A stretch of 64,000 nucleotides of DNA. It comes from Roseovarius bejariae. Its GTDB lineage: Bacteria > Pseudomonadota > Alphaproteobacteria > Rhodobacterales > Rhodobacteraceae. The notes below the pieces were generated by a model that made no database searches, was not told the DNA's origin, and was given only the letters and a program-made list of their open reading frames with translations. Below, piece by piece: positions 17,493 to 25,822 of this stretch (within the stretch, counting starts at the first letter, position 1; each line of letters begins with the position of its first letter). The DNA is taken from positions 186,402 through 250,401 of the forward strand of contig NZ_SZWE01000001.1 of the NCBI RefSeq assembly GCF_009669325.1, written 5' to 3'. A program made the translations under genes and the position numbers.

Positions 17493-17599
17493 GCCTCCGG
17501 CGGGAGTATTTTGGGAAAGATGAAGGCCCTTGCCCTTTTCTTCTTTTCGAAAATATCCCGGGGTGAATTGGCCGCAGGCCAAGAGGGGCAGCGCCCCTT
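17493..17599. repeat. Palindromic intergenic element (AT-rich core plus GC hairpins), copy 1
   Basis: The left arm 17502-17524 (GGGAGTATTTTGGGAAAG...) and right arm 17538-17559 (...TTTTCGAAAATATCCC) are imperfect inverted repeats. Two short hairpins follow: TTGGCC-GCA-GGCCAA (17568-17582) and AGGGGC-AGC-GCCCCT (17584-17598). The right arm plus GGGG matches 23 of 26 positions at 52085-52110. I recognise the shape from intergenic regions of other Rhodobacterales. It separates paralogue 2 from the MobA-like gene and may also serve as terminator or mRNA-processing element. Confidence 0.7.
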
Positions 17600-17617
17600 G
17601 ATGCAAACGGAGGCCCC

Positions 17618-18211
17618 ATGCGCGGGATCGGTATTGTCATTCCAGCGGCTGGCACGTCCTCTCGCATGCGAGGGCGCGATAAGTTGCTGGAAAAGGCCGA
17701 AGGCCAACCCCTGCTGGCCCGCCAAACACGGCGCGCCCTTGCGACCGGGTGGCCTGTCCTTGTGACCCTGCGACCGGGCAGCGCGCGTGCTGAGGTTTTA
17801 CCAGGTGGTATCGCATGCCGTGAAGTGCCCGAGGCCGCCGAAGGGCTTGCAGCCTCCCTCAGATCTGGCGCGGCTTGGGCCCAAAGCCTTGATTTGAAGG
17901 CCCTTATGGTCCTTCTCGCGGATTTGCCCGACCTCACCTCCGAGGATCTTGAGACCATCGCCGCGGCTTTCACAGAAGACCCAAGCCGGATCATCCGCGC
18001 AACAGACGATAGCGGCAAACCCGGCCACCCGGTGATCTTCCCGGCCAAGTATTTCGAGGCCATGCAAGCGCTTCACGGCGACGACGGGGCAAAACCCCTT
18101 CTGAGGCAGCATCCGCCGCGCCTCTGCCCCCTGCCCGGCCTGCGCGCCACCACCGATCTGGATACCCCCGAAGCCTGGGCCGCGTGGCGCGCCAGACAGG
18201 CACAGGAATAG
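17618..18211 (+). CDS. MobA-like nucleotidyltransferase (molybdenum cofactor cytidylyltransferase type)
   Basis: 197 residues with an N-terminal NTP-binding signature GIVIPAAGTSSRMRGRDKLL (residues 4-23; LAAGxSxRMGxxK in the family) and LLADLPDLT for the metal-binding Asp region (canonical LxDQP). SGKPGHPVIFP matches the GxPxxP segment. These features fit MocA/MobA-type enzymes that attach CMP or GMP to molybdopterin. No xdhC, xdh or other molybdoenzyme gene is nearby, so the partner is unknown. The frame starts 12 bases after an AAACGGAGG ribosome-binding site, which supports ATG 17618. A GC hairpin directly follows the stop. Confidence 0.8.
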   Translation: MRGIGIVIPAAGTSSRMRGRDKLLEKAEGQPLLARQTRRALATGWPVLVTLRPGSARAEVLPGGIACREVPEAAEGLAASLRSGAAWAQSLDLKALMVLLADLPDLTSEDLETIAAAFTEDPSRIIRATDDSGKPGHPVIFPAKYFEAMQALHGDDGAKPLLRQHPPRLCPLPGLRATTDLDTPEAWAAWRARQAQE

Positions 18212-18238
18212 GCAACCCCGGCACCTGCCGGGGCTGCC
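18211..18238. terminator. GC hairpin between convergent genes
   Basis: GGCA-A-CCCCGGCA-CC-TGCCGGGG-C-TGCC folds into a near-perfect 13-bp stem starting at the MobA-like stop codon. There is no T-run, so it may need Rho or act as an mRNA 3' end. A second hairpin (CCGGCACACA-GGC-TGTGCGCCGG, about 18281-18304) lies nearer the RTX gene. Confidence 0.6.
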
Positions 18239-18322
18239 CTACTCGAAACCGGAACAGCCCCCTAACCCGATTTCTGGTGACCGGCACACAGGCTGTGCGC
18301 CGGCCCGCTGCAACCTATCGGA

Positions 18323-21034
18323 TCAGGACATCAGAAGCTTCGCTTCGTGTTTCTTGAGAGACCGGCGCGCCGCCTGGTAATCCTTCAGGCCCTCGGCCTC
18401 GCGCAGTTCGGGGAAGAGATCGTAAATCTCGTTCCGCTGCGCCGCGCCCATACCATCCATCACCTGCTCACCGGGCTGGAAGCTTTCGGTCCAGGCCCCG
18501 TTCGACAGGACAACCTCGTGCTGGTCGAACATGAAGTGGATGTAGCTCACGCCGCTGGCTTCGACCGTATCGACGCCCTTCATGCCCGTCAGGTGCTTGG
18601 CCGCGGCCAGAACCTCGCGTTCATCGAAGTAAAGCGCGCTGCGATCATTGTTGATCAACAGGCGGTGCTGCGGGCTGACCATCATGTCATGCTCCGGCAG
18701 ACCCCGGCCCAGGGATCCGGCGCGGATCAGCACCGGCTTGAGGTTCGGCGCCTGGCAGAGCTCCTGGCCCGTAAGGTCCCGGCGCCCGATCCAGCGGATT
18801 TCCTGTAGGCCGTTGTCACGGGTGATCACCCGGTCGCCAACCTCAAGGTCTTCCACCCGGCGCTCCCCCTTGGGCGTGGCAATCACCGTGCCCGGCGTGA
18901 AGCAGGGGATGATATCTTCGATCTCGGTGAACCCGAGGGACCCCGAGACCGTCCCGTCAGGGTCGAGAAACTCGACCGTGCCCGAGGTGGAATCACCGTC
19001 GGCATCGAGGGTTTCGCCGACGATGCGGAAATCGCCCTGCCCCGCCAGGTTCAGCACATCGTAGTCATCACCGCCGGTGCCGCCATCGACCACATCACCA
19101 GCGCCCGCATCGGTGAAGAGATCGCGATCATCGCCGCCCAGCAGGATGTCATTGCCGGTGCCACCAAGAACGGTATCGTTCCCCGCGCCGCCATCGACCA
19201 TGTCGTTATCGGCCCCGCCGAGCAGCAGGTCGTCGTCGACACCGCCGTCGATCGTGTCGTCACCGGCGCCACCCTCGATGGTGTCGTCATCGTCTTCGCC
19301 ATAGATGACGTCATTGCCATCCCCGCCAAGCAGCAGGTCCTGGCCGTTTTCCGGCACCGGATCGGTCGCGTCGGGAATTTCGCCGGGGATACCGGCGATC
19401 GGGTCGTTGCCGAAGCCGCCCCAGATGGTGTCATCCCCTGCACCGCCCTCGATGGTGTCCGATCCATGGCTGCCGGTCAGGCTGTCGGCGCCCTCGTTCC
19501 CAAAGACGATATCGTCGTCAATGCCCGCGTTCACCGTGTCGTCGCCCAGGCCGCCGATGATCGTGTCATCGTCGTCGCCCGTCATGATCAGGTCATTGCC
19601 CTCACCGCCATCGACATAGTCACGCCCGTCATCGGGGTTGGGATCGCTCAGGGCCGGCATGCCGGTGGCCGGGTCTATCAGGGCCGCATTCGGCAGGTTC
19701 GGATCATCGCCTTCGTAATCCGAAAACCCATCGATCCCGGCGTCGATGGTGTCATGACCATCGCCCCCTTCGATCGAATCGTTCCCGAGGCCGCCATCGA
19801 TGTAATCGTCGCCGGTGCCGCCAAAGATGGTGTCATCGTCGATGCCGCCATTGATGCTGTCGTTCCCGCCATCACCCGAGATCAGGTCGGCGTCATCGCC
19901 GGTGGTGATGGTGTCATTCCCGGCGCCCCCCACGACCGTGTCCAGATCGTTCAACTGGTCGGCACCGGTTTCGAAAGGCACCCCGACAAAGGTTTCATGG
20001 TCGTTGACCGGCGCGCCATTGCCGGTATCGATCACGTCGTCTCCCGCGCCCCCGACGGCGCTGTCGCTGCCTTCGCCACCCGTCAGGGTGTCGTTGTCAG
20101 CACCACCGTCGATGGTGTCATCCCCCGCGCCACCATCAATCTCGTCATTGCCCTCTTCCCCGAAAGCCAGATCATCGCCGGTGCCCGCATCGACCTCGTC
20201 GTCGCCCAAACCGGCCTCGATGGTGTCATTGCCACCCCCGGCCTGAATGATGTCGTCATCCGGCGCTTCCCCGGCCAGAATGGCATCTCCCGAATCCACC
20301 AGGTCCCCCTCGGGATCGCCGGTATAGACGTAGTCGGGGTCGCTGTCCGGGTTGGTCGCGATATAGGCATCGTCGTCCCCGTTCGATACGATCCCATCCA
20401 GTTCACCACCCGCGTCGATGGTGCTGAAATGCACATCGGTCACCCAGATCGCCTGTGTATCGGTGCCGCCATTGTCATAATCGATCTCGATCCGCGACAC
20501 CGGCCCGGCAATATCCACCAAAAGCGAGGTATCCGGATCGGTCGGCGGGGTCACCGCGTTACTGTCCACGTCGTTGCCGGTGGCCGTATCTCCACTGGTC
20601 AGGATGTCCGCCCCCGGCGTCAGCATCACGTCAACCGGGTTGCCCGCCGCGTCATAGGCCCGGACGGTCACGATATCGGTATAATCCGTGCCGCCTTGCC
20701 CCAGGTCCAAGTCATTGATCCGGAACGAAACGTTTTGCACGTTGTCGCTATAGGCCGCGTCACTCGCGCTGAAATCGATCGCCGTGGTCGAGGTATCGTC
20801 GACCCCGCCTTCTCCGCCATTCCCCCACAGCTTGAGCGCCGACATCGGGTCGAAACTCTCGCCGCTGGCGGTATCTACGTATTGACCGTATTCAAGGTAG
20901 CGCGCGAAGGCGCCGCCGTCCTGTGCGGTAAACCCTAGCGAAACATCGATACCGCCGGTATCAACCGTTCCCCCATCGCTCAGGTCCGATCCATTGGAGC
21001 CGAACAGCCCCCAGTCCAGAATAAGATCAGCCAT
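18323..21034 (-). CDS. RTX-repeat protein with C-terminal Hint domain
   Basis: 903 residues. The N-terminal part (1-260) is acidic beta-rich sequence without a cleavable signal peptide. About residues 262-665 carry arrays of the calcium-binding nonapeptide GGxGxDx(L/I/V) (AGGGNDTIEAG, DGGAGDDTIDGG and many more), interrupted by longer acidic loops. From Cys711 (CFTPGTVIATPKGERRVEDL) begins a Hint domain, with VGDRVITRDNGLQEIRWIG, MMVSPQHRLLI and VVLSNGAWTESFQPG. RTX proteins leave the cell by type I secretion; Hint domains cleave or splice at the leading Cys. No ABC/HlyD exporter gene is adjacent. RTX-Hint proteins are common in Roseobacters, but their role is unknown. Confidence 0.88.
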   Translation of the reverse strand: MADLILDWGLFGSNGSDLSDGGTVDTGGIDVSLGFTAQDGGAFARYLEYGQYVDTASGESFDPMSALKLWGNGGEGGVDDTSTTAIDFSASDAAYSDNVQNVSFRINDLDLGQGGTDYTDIVTVRAYDAAGNPVDVMLTPGADILTSGDTATGNDVDSNAVTPPTDPDTSLLVDIAGPVSRIEIDYDNGGTDTQAIWVTDVHFSTIDAGGELDGIVSNGDDDAYIATNPDSDPDYVYTGDPEGDLVDSGDAILAGEAPDDDIIQAGGGNDTIEAGLGDDEVDAGTGDDLAFGEEGNDEIDGGAGDDTIDGGADNDTLTGGEGSDSAVGGAGDDVIDTGNGAPVNDHETFVGVPFETGADQLNDLDTVVGGAGNDTITTGDDADLISGDGGNDSINGGIDDDTIFGGTGDDYIDGGLGNDSIEGGDGHDTIDAGIDGFSDYEGDDPNLPNAALIDPATGMPALSDPNPDDGRDYVDGGEGNDLIMTGDDDDTIIGGLGDDTVNAGIDDDIVFGNEGADSLTGSHGSDTIEGGAGDDTIWGGFGNDPIAGIPGEIPDATDPVPENGQDLLLGGDGNDVIYGEDDDDTIEGGAGDDTIDGGVDDDLLLGGADNDMVDGGAGNDTVLGGTGNDILLGGDDRDLFTDAGAGDVVDGGTGGDDYDVLNLAGQGDFRIVGETLDADGDSTSGTVEFLDPDGTVSGSLGFTEIEDIIPCFTPGTVIATPKGERRVEDLEVGDRVITRDNGLQEIRWIGRRDLTGQELCQAPNLKPVLIRAGSLGRGLPEHDMMVSPQHRLLINNDRSALYFDEREVLAAAKHLTGMKGVDTVEASGVSYIHFMFDQHEVVLSNGAWTESFQPGEQVMDGMGAAQRNEIYDLFPELREAEGLKDYQAARRSLKKHEAKLLMS

Positions 21035-21817
21035 AAAGACACCCCCTTCGACCTATTCATCGCCGATCAAGGACCGGCTGCGTGATGCGCCACTGCACAA
21101 GCAGCGGCTAAAAAGCTTCAAAACTTTCTGCCTGAACCGGAAGTCTGCGAAGTTCGGTGGATGCCCGGGAAGGCCCGTGATTTTCCCACACGTAGCCACG
21201 CCTTTTGAAAGGCTATACGACCCGATCCACGACTCTTCGCACTATCCCCCGATAGGCAAAAACGTCCTGACGGTCGCCCCCGTGACCAATTCGATACCCC
21301 CCAGTTGGGCAATCTCGTTGTAACCGCCAGATTGGGAAACACGAAGGGGAAAAATGACGGAAATGCGCTCAAAACCGGGCGCAAACAAAGCCGCTTGCCG
21401 CGTTCACACCCGATTTACGCCCCAGATTTCGGCCCATTGTTTCGGTTTTTGGAACCAGTAAAAAACCTCGAATTCCACAGGTTTTCTTAGGTTTTCCTCG
21501 CGGCTCTACAAAAGTTCATGCAACCGACCACTCGAAATACGCCTTTCGTCTATATCCAATTGGGCAACAATCAAAAGAGGCGAAATTGTGACCGCCACGC
21601 CCGATTTACGGTTAATCTGAAGCGCATAATTTGTGATCAATTTTCCGCGTTTTGGATGAAAAGCGCCGAACGCGAAACAAAACGCCCCGCTCTGGCACCC
21701 GCTCCGTACGAATCGCAGGCGGGCCGGGCCGGTAGAAGCAAACGATTCGCCTCAAGCCTCCGACCCCGGCGCGCGTCCCATCGAAACAGGCCACCAGAAC
21801 ATCAATAAAATCGGAAT
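21035..21817. other. Gene-free 783 bp upstream of the RTX/Hint gene
   Basis: Less GC-rich than its surroundings and without a convincing reading frame. It should contain the promoter of the RTX/Hint gene at its left end. The phrase CCCGATTTACG occurs twice (about 21409-21419 and 21600-21610). I see no recognised riboswitch, sRNA or terminator. The length and relative AT content would fit extended regulation of a surface-protein gene. Confidence 0.4.
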
Positions 21818-21903
21818 TGGTGCCCAAGGTGAGATTCGAACTCACACGATGTTGCCATCGGGGGATTTTGAATCCCCTGCGTCTACCATTCCGCCACTTG
21901 GGC
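21818..21903 (-). tRNA. tRNA-Leu (anticodon CAA)
   Basis: The minus strand folds as an 86-nt class II tRNA. The acceptor is GCCCAAG/CTTGGGC with discriminator A and an encoded CCA. The D-arm is GCGGAATGGTAGACGC. The anticodon stem GGGGA/TCCCC encloses loop TTCAAAA (CAA at 34-36, reading UUG). A long variable arm (CGATGGCAACATCG) and GTTCGAATC T-loop follow. A class II variable arm with this anticodon is characteristic of tRNA-Leu. Confidence 0.95.
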
Positions 21904-22032
21904 ACGGGCAACACCTCTAGCGAAGCCGCGCGCCCGCGTCCAGAGGGGAAGCGCGCAAATACGCGGCAAAATACTTGACCCGCCTTGCGCCGCGTGGTCA
22001 GAGACCACGACTTCTTTTCCAGGACACCTTCC

Positions 22033-22611
22033 ATGCTCCGACGCCTTTACGACTGGACGATCACCATGTCCGACCACCCGCGCGCGCTCTGGGTGCTGGC
22101 GGCCGTTTCATTCATCGAAAGTTCGGTCTTTCCGATCCCGCCCGATGTCCTGATGATCCCGATGATCCTCGCGCGCCCCTCACGGGCCTGGCTGATCGCC
22201 TTGGTGGCGCTGGTGTCCTCTGTCATCGGCGGGCTTCTGGGCTATGCCATCGGTGCGCTGGCCTACGAACAGATCGGCCAGCCGATCCTCGAATCCCTCG
22301 GCAAGGGCGATGCCATGGCCGAGTTCTCGGCCCGGTTCAACGATTTCGGCTTCTGGGCCGTGCTGACCGCTGGCATCACCCCCTTCCCCTACAAGGTGAT
22401 CACCATCATGTCGGGCTGGACGGCCATGCCGCTTGGCACCTTCATTGCCACTTCCATTCTGGCGCGGGGCCTGCGCTTTTTCATCGTCGCGGCGCTCTTG
22501 TGGAAATTCGGCGCGCCGATCCGCGATTTCATCGAACGCCGCCTCGGGCTGGTCACGATCCTGTTTGTTGTGCTGCTCTTCGGTGGCTTCTACCTTGTCA
22601 GGCATCTATGA
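22033..22611 (+). CDS. YqaA/DedA-type membrane protein (VTT domain)
   Basis: 192 residues with four or five hydrophobic helices. The core matches the VTT/SNARE-associated domain of YqaA: FIESSVFPIPPDVLMIPMILARP, ALVSSVIGGLLGYAIGALA, WAVLTAGITPFPYKVITIMSGWTAM, ILARGLRFFIVAALLWKFG. Relatives (DedA superfamily) act as lipid scramblases or flippases and affect envelope homeostasis. ATG 22033 is preferred over an earlier frame start because it gives the family-typical short N-terminus. Its stop overlaps the start of dsbB by 4 bp (ATGA), so the two are coupled. Confidence 0.88.
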   Translation: MLRRLYDWTITMSDHPRALWVLAAVSFIESSVFPIPPDVLMIPMILARPSRAWLIALVALVSSVIGGLLGYAIGALAYEQIGQPILESLGKGDAMAEFSARFNDFGFWAVLTAGITPFPYKVITIMSGWTAMPLGTFIATSILARGLRFFIVAALLWKFGAPIRDFIERRLGLVTILFVVLLFGGFYLVRHL

Positions 22612-23078
22612 CCATGACCTTAACCTACCGAACGCTGATCCTGCTGGCCGCTGGCGGCTCCCTCGCCCTGATGCTGGGCGCCTGGGGCTTCCAGTACATT
22701 GGCGAGATGCCACCCTGCAAACTCTGCTATTGGCAACGCTACCCGCATTACGCCGCCATGGGCCTCGGTGTGCTGGCCTTGCTCCTCGGCGGTGCGTTGG
22801 TGGCCCTGCTTGGCGCGCTGGCCGCTCTCACCACCGCAGGCATCGCCGCCTATCACACCGGGGTCGAGCGCGGCTGGTGGGAAGGTCCCTCTTCCTGCAC
22901 CTCCTCCGGCACATCCGGTCTCAGCACCGATGACCTCTTCGATCAGATCATGGCCGCCCCCCTCATTCGCTGCGATGAGGTGCCATGGGAAATGTTCGGC
23001 CTCTCGATGGCCAGCTGGAACATGCTCGCCTCGCTGGCCCTCGTGGTGATCTGGATCATGGCCGCCCGTCGCGCCTGA
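22608..23078 (+). CDS. dsbB: Disulfide bond formation protein DsbB
   Basis: 156 residues, four transmembrane segments. The first periplasmic loop carries CKLCYWQR (the CxxC pair that reacts with quinone). The second loop has the Cys pair C(TSSG)...LIRCDEVPW that exchanges with DsbA. DsbB reoxidises DsbA by passing electrons to ubiquinone in the inner membrane. The second loop is rich in Ser/Gly/Thr (EGPSSCTSSGTSG), typical of alphaproteobacterial DsbB. The start ATG 22608 overlaps the preceding stop. The palindromic repeat locus B follows its 3' end. Confidence 0.92.
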   Translation: MTMTLTYRTLILLAAGGSLALMLGAWGFQYIGEMPPCKLCYWQRYPHYAAMGLGVLALLLGGALVALLGALAALTTAGIAAYHTGVERGWWEGPSSCTSSGTSGLSTDDLFDQIMAAPLIRCDEVPWEMFGLSMASWNMLASLALVVIWIMAARRA

Positions 23079-23124
23079 CCCTCCCCGTCCCGGACGCGAT
23101 CCGGAACCTCGACATGCCTCTCAT

Positions 23125-23217
23125 CACGCCGATTTTCGTACGACTCGTACGATTTCCAAATGCAGCTCCCGGATTTTCGTACGAAACTCACGTACAAAAC
23201 GTACGAGTCGTACGAAA
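23125..23217. repeat. Cluster of TCGTACGA palindromes (locus B)
   Basis: Between the convergent dsbB and Lrp-type genes. TCGTACGA occurs at 23136-23143, 23145-23152, 23178-23185 and 23208-23215, plus ACGTACGA at 23199-23206. The first two are spaced by one C exactly as in locus A. CACGCCGATTTTCGTACGA (23125-23143) is identical to 2293-2311. The cluster ends 2 bases before the stop codon of the regulator gene. Confidence 0.8.
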
Positions 23218-23649
23218 TTACCCGTTCGCCGCCTTGCGCGTGCTCAAAAGCAGGTTGGTTTCGCTGGTCGCTACCCCGTCGAACCGCCGGATACGCGCCA
23301 GCACATCGTCGAAATCCTCCAGCGATTCCGCCCCGATTTCCACGATCACGTCCCACCGGCCATTCGTGGTGTGCACTGCTCGAACGGCGCTTAACCCATT
23401 GAGTTGACGAATAATTCTATCCGTCCCGCGCCCTTCGATCCCGATCAGCATCAGCCCCCTGACCGGGTCCCGCACCGCATCGCCCTTCAGCACAACGCTG
23501 AACCCCACGATCTCGCCGGATTGCCGCAATCGCTCGATCCGCCCCCGGACCGTGGTACGTGACACGCCAAGCGTGATCGCCAAATCCGAAAGCGAGGCCC
23601 GCGCGTCATGCCGCAGCGCCGAAATTAACTGTCTGTCAACATCATCCAT
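23218..23649 (-). CDS. Lrp/AsnC-family transcriptional regulator
   Basis: 143 residues. An N-terminal winged HTH (MDDVDRQLISALRHDARASLSDLAITLGVSRTTVRGRIERL, residues 1-41) is followed by the RAM/Lrp ligand domain (about 60-140, VLKGDAVRDPVRGLMLIGIEG, TTNGRWDVIVEIGAESLEDFDDVLARIRRFDGV). Divergent from arginase with 116 bp between, so it is the obvious candidate activator of the arginase-ornithine cyclodeaminase operon. Comparable divergent Lrp-type regulators of arginine catabolism are known in Agrobacterium (arcR type) and other bacteria. The intergenic region contains GAATATTC (23728-23735) just before the arginase gene as one possible site. Confidence 0.9.
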   Translation of the reverse strand: MDDVDRQLISALRHDARASLSDLAITLGVSRTTVRGRIERLRQSGEIVGFSVVLKGDAVRDPVRGLMLIGIEGRGTDRIIRQLNGLSAVRAVHTTNGRWDVIVEIGAESLEDFDDVLARIRRFDGVATSETNLLLSTRKAANG

Positions 23650-23765
23650 TTCGAACGATTAGCACGCCGTTTTGAACAACGCTATCCCGTTTCGTGCAAT
23701 ATGTCGGGTTCAGTACGCCTCACTTCGGAATATTCTTGAGGAAATCCTTTCTAAGCGAGCGTTCC

Positions 23766-24695
23766 ATGACCCCACAAACCTGCCTTCTCATCGGCGCCCC
23801 CGTGGACAGCGGCAAAGCCCGCCAAGGCTGCCTAATGGGCCCCGACGCCTACCGCGTCGCCGGCCTTGACGATGCCTTAACCTCTCTCGGCCACACGGTC
23901 AAAGACCTCGGAAACCTGGCCCCGGCACAGGTTGCTCCGCTCAAGGGGCTGCCACCCCATCTACACGCGCCCGAAGTCACCATCGGCTGGACACAAGCCC
24001 TTGTAAATGCGGCAGAAAATGCCATGGCGCGCGGCCTGCCAATCTTCTTGGGCGGCGATCACAGCCTCTCTCTGGGCTCCGTCGCAGGCGTCGCCAACCA
24101 TGCCGCCGCGCACTCCCGCCCGCAATTCGTTCTTTGGCTCGACGCCCATAGCGACTTCCACACGCCGCAAAGCACGACCTCGGGCAACCTGCATGGCACC
24201 CCCTTGGCCTATGTCACTGGACAAAAAGGGTTTTCCGACTTTCCCGAGATGCAGAACCCAATCCCCGAGGATCACATCTGCATTCTCGGCCTGCGCTCCG
24301 TAGACCCCGCCGAACGCGAAATCCTGCAAAATTCCCGAATCCGCAGCCACGACATGCGCCAGATAGACGAATCCGGCATCGCCAAACCGCTGTCCGCCTT
24401 CCTAGACCGCGTCGCCGACGCGGGTGGCATGCTGCATGTCTCACTCGACGTGGATTTCCTCGACCCTTCCTTCGCCCCCGCAGTCGGCACCACCGTTCCT
24501 GGCGGTGCCACCATGCGCGAGGCGCATCTGGTGATGGAGATGATCTGCGACAGCGGCTTGATGACGTCTCTCGACCTCGTGGAGCTCAATCCCTTCCTCG
24601 ATGAACGCGGCCGCACCGCGCAGGTCATGGTCGATCTGGCCGCCTCCGCCCTTGGCCGCCGTGTCTTTGACCGTCCCACACAAGCCTTTGGATAA
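23766..24695 (+). CDS. rocF: Arginase
   Basis: 309 residues of the ureohydrolase fold. It hydrolyses L-arginine to ornithine and urea with a binuclear Mn centre. Metal-ligand motifs are seen as LGGDHSLSLGS (GGDH), LWLDAHSDFHTP (DAHxDxH) and SLDVDFLDPSFAP (DxDxxDP), in order. C-terminal SLDLVELNPFLDERGRTA is typical of arginases. ATG 23766 is chosen over an upstream frame start because the family begins at the first beta strand (LLIGAPVDSG). Ornithine cyclodeaminase follows after 14 bp, giving the route arginine to ornithine to proline. Confidence 0.95.
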   Translation: MTPQTCLLIGAPVDSGKARQGCLMGPDAYRVAGLDDALTSLGHTVKDLGNLAPAQVAPLKGLPPHLHAPEVTIGWTQALVNAAENAMARGLPIFLGGDHSLSLGSVAGVANHAAAHSRPQFVLWLDAHSDFHTPQSTTSGNLHGTPLAYVTGQKGFSDFPEMQNPIPEDHICILGLRSVDPAEREILQNSRIRSHDMRQIDESGIAKPLSAFLDRVADAGGMLHVSLDVDFLDPSFAPAVGTTVPGGATMREAHLVMEMICDSGLMTSLDLVELNPFLDERGRTAQVMVDLAASALGRRVFDRPTQAFG

Positions 24696-24709
24696 AAAGG
24701 ATAAAACCG

Positions 24710-25765
24710 ATGACCGCAACACCCCCCTCCGATAAGGCCCTCGTGCCCTTCGTCTCGGTCGAGAACATGATGAACCTCGTGCACCACATCGGGATCGAGC
24801 CGATGCTGCGCGGCCTGTCCGATTATATCGAAGAGGATTTCCGCCGCTGGGAACTTTTCGATAAAACCCCGCGCATCGCCTCGCACTCCGCCGAGGGCGT
24901 GATCGAACTGATGCCCACCTCGGACGGGGAGGTTTACGGCTTCAAGTACGTCAATGGCCACCCCAAGAACACCAAGGAGGGCCTTCAAACCGTTACCGCC
25001 TTCGGCCTGCTGGCCAATGTCGGCAATGGCTATCCGGTGTTGCTGTCGGAAATGACCGTCCTCACCGCCCTGCGCACCGCCGCCACCTCGGCCATGGTCG
25101 CCAAGCACCTCGCCCCCAAGGGGGCCGACACCATGGCGATGATCGGCAATGGCGCACAATCGGAATTTCAAAGCCTTGCGATGAAAGCGATCTGCGGCCT
25201 CAAATCCGTGCGCCTGTGGGATATCGACCCTGCGGCCACCCGCAAGGCGGCCAGCAATCTCAAGGGCTTGGGGCTGGATGTTCATGTATGCAGCAGCGCC
25301 GAGGAGAGCATGGAAGGCGCACAGATCATCACCACTTGCACCGCCGACAAGCAATACGCCACGATCCTCTCCGACAACATGGTCGGCTCCGGTGTGCACA
25401 TCAACGCCATCGGCGGTGACTGCCCCGGCAAGACCGAACTTGCCCCCGGCGTGCTGCATCGGTCCGAGATTTTCGTGGAATACCCCGAACAAACCCGCAT
25501 CGAGGGCGAGATCCAACAACTGAGCGAAGATCACCCCGTGACGCAAATGTGGGAAGTGATTAACGGCACCAAACCCGGCCGCACAAGCGCCGGGCAGATC
25601 ACCCTGTTCGATTCCGTAGGCTTCGCGATCGAGGATTTCAGCGCCCTGCGCTACATCCGCGACCATATCGGCGGCACCGATCTGTATATGGACCTCGACC
25701 TTCTGGCCGATCCCGACGACCCGCGCGATCTGTTTGGGATGCTGCAACGCGCGGGCCGCACATAA
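24710..25765 (+). CDS. Ornithine cyclodeaminase
   Basis: 351 residues of the OCD/mu-crystallin family. It converts L-ornithine to L-proline and ammonia with internally recycled NAD. The Rossmann motif is IGNGAQSEFQ (near 145), followed by the NAD-binding Asp strand VRLWDID. The substrate region GFKYVNGHPKNTKEGLQTVTAFG and the catalytic Asp of INAIGGDCPGKTEL are both present. Second gene of the arginase operon, 14 bp after its stop; a GC-rich bidirectional hairpin closes the unit. Confidence 0.93.
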   Translation: MTATPPSDKALVPFVSVENMMNLVHHIGIEPMLRGLSDYIEEDFRRWELFDKTPRIASHSAEGVIELMPTSDGEVYGFKYVNGHPKNTKEGLQTVTAFGLLANVGNGYPVLLSEMTVLTALRTAATSAMVAKHLAPKGADTMAMIGNGAQSEFQSLAMKAICGLKSVRLWDIDPAATRKAASNLKGLGLDVHVCSSAEESMEGAQIITTCTADKQYATILSDNMVGSGVHINAIGGDCPGKTELAPGVLHRSEIFVEYPEQTRIEGEIQQLSEDHPVTQMWEVINGTKPGRTSAGQITLFDSVGFAIEDFSALRYIRDHIGGTDLYMDLDLLADPDDPRDLFGMLQRAGRT

Positions 25766-25809
25766 CCCCGGGCCGGGGCGATCCGGGGAAGAGTATCCCG
25801 GCCCGGGGG
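25766..25809. terminator. GC-rich hairpin between ornithine cyclodeaminase and EF-hand genes
   Basis: CCCCGGGCCGGG (25766-25777) pairs with CCCGGCCCGGGG (25797-25808), a 12-bp perfect stem enclosing about 19 bases. There is no long T-run. It lies between convergent genes and probably ends both transcripts. Confidence 0.65.
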
Positions 25810-25822
25810 TGTCAACCGGTGC

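Noticed and set aside
14986..18063. 1025-codon minus-strand frame across DMGDH paralogue 2 and the MobA-like gene
   Set aside because: It is the antisense of two well-supported genes and of the repeat element; composition is not protein-like.
19080..20290. Short periodic DNA repeats that could suggest a CRISPR array or tandem satellite
   Set aside because: The period follows codons for GGxGxDxx nonapeptides and varies in sequence; there are no constant repeats with unique spacers.
19466..20938. 490-codon plus-strand frame opposite the RTX/Hint gene
   Set aside because: Val/Ala/Ile-rich translation comes from the periodic RTX codons read backwards; the minus-strand protein has clear RTX and Hint motifs.
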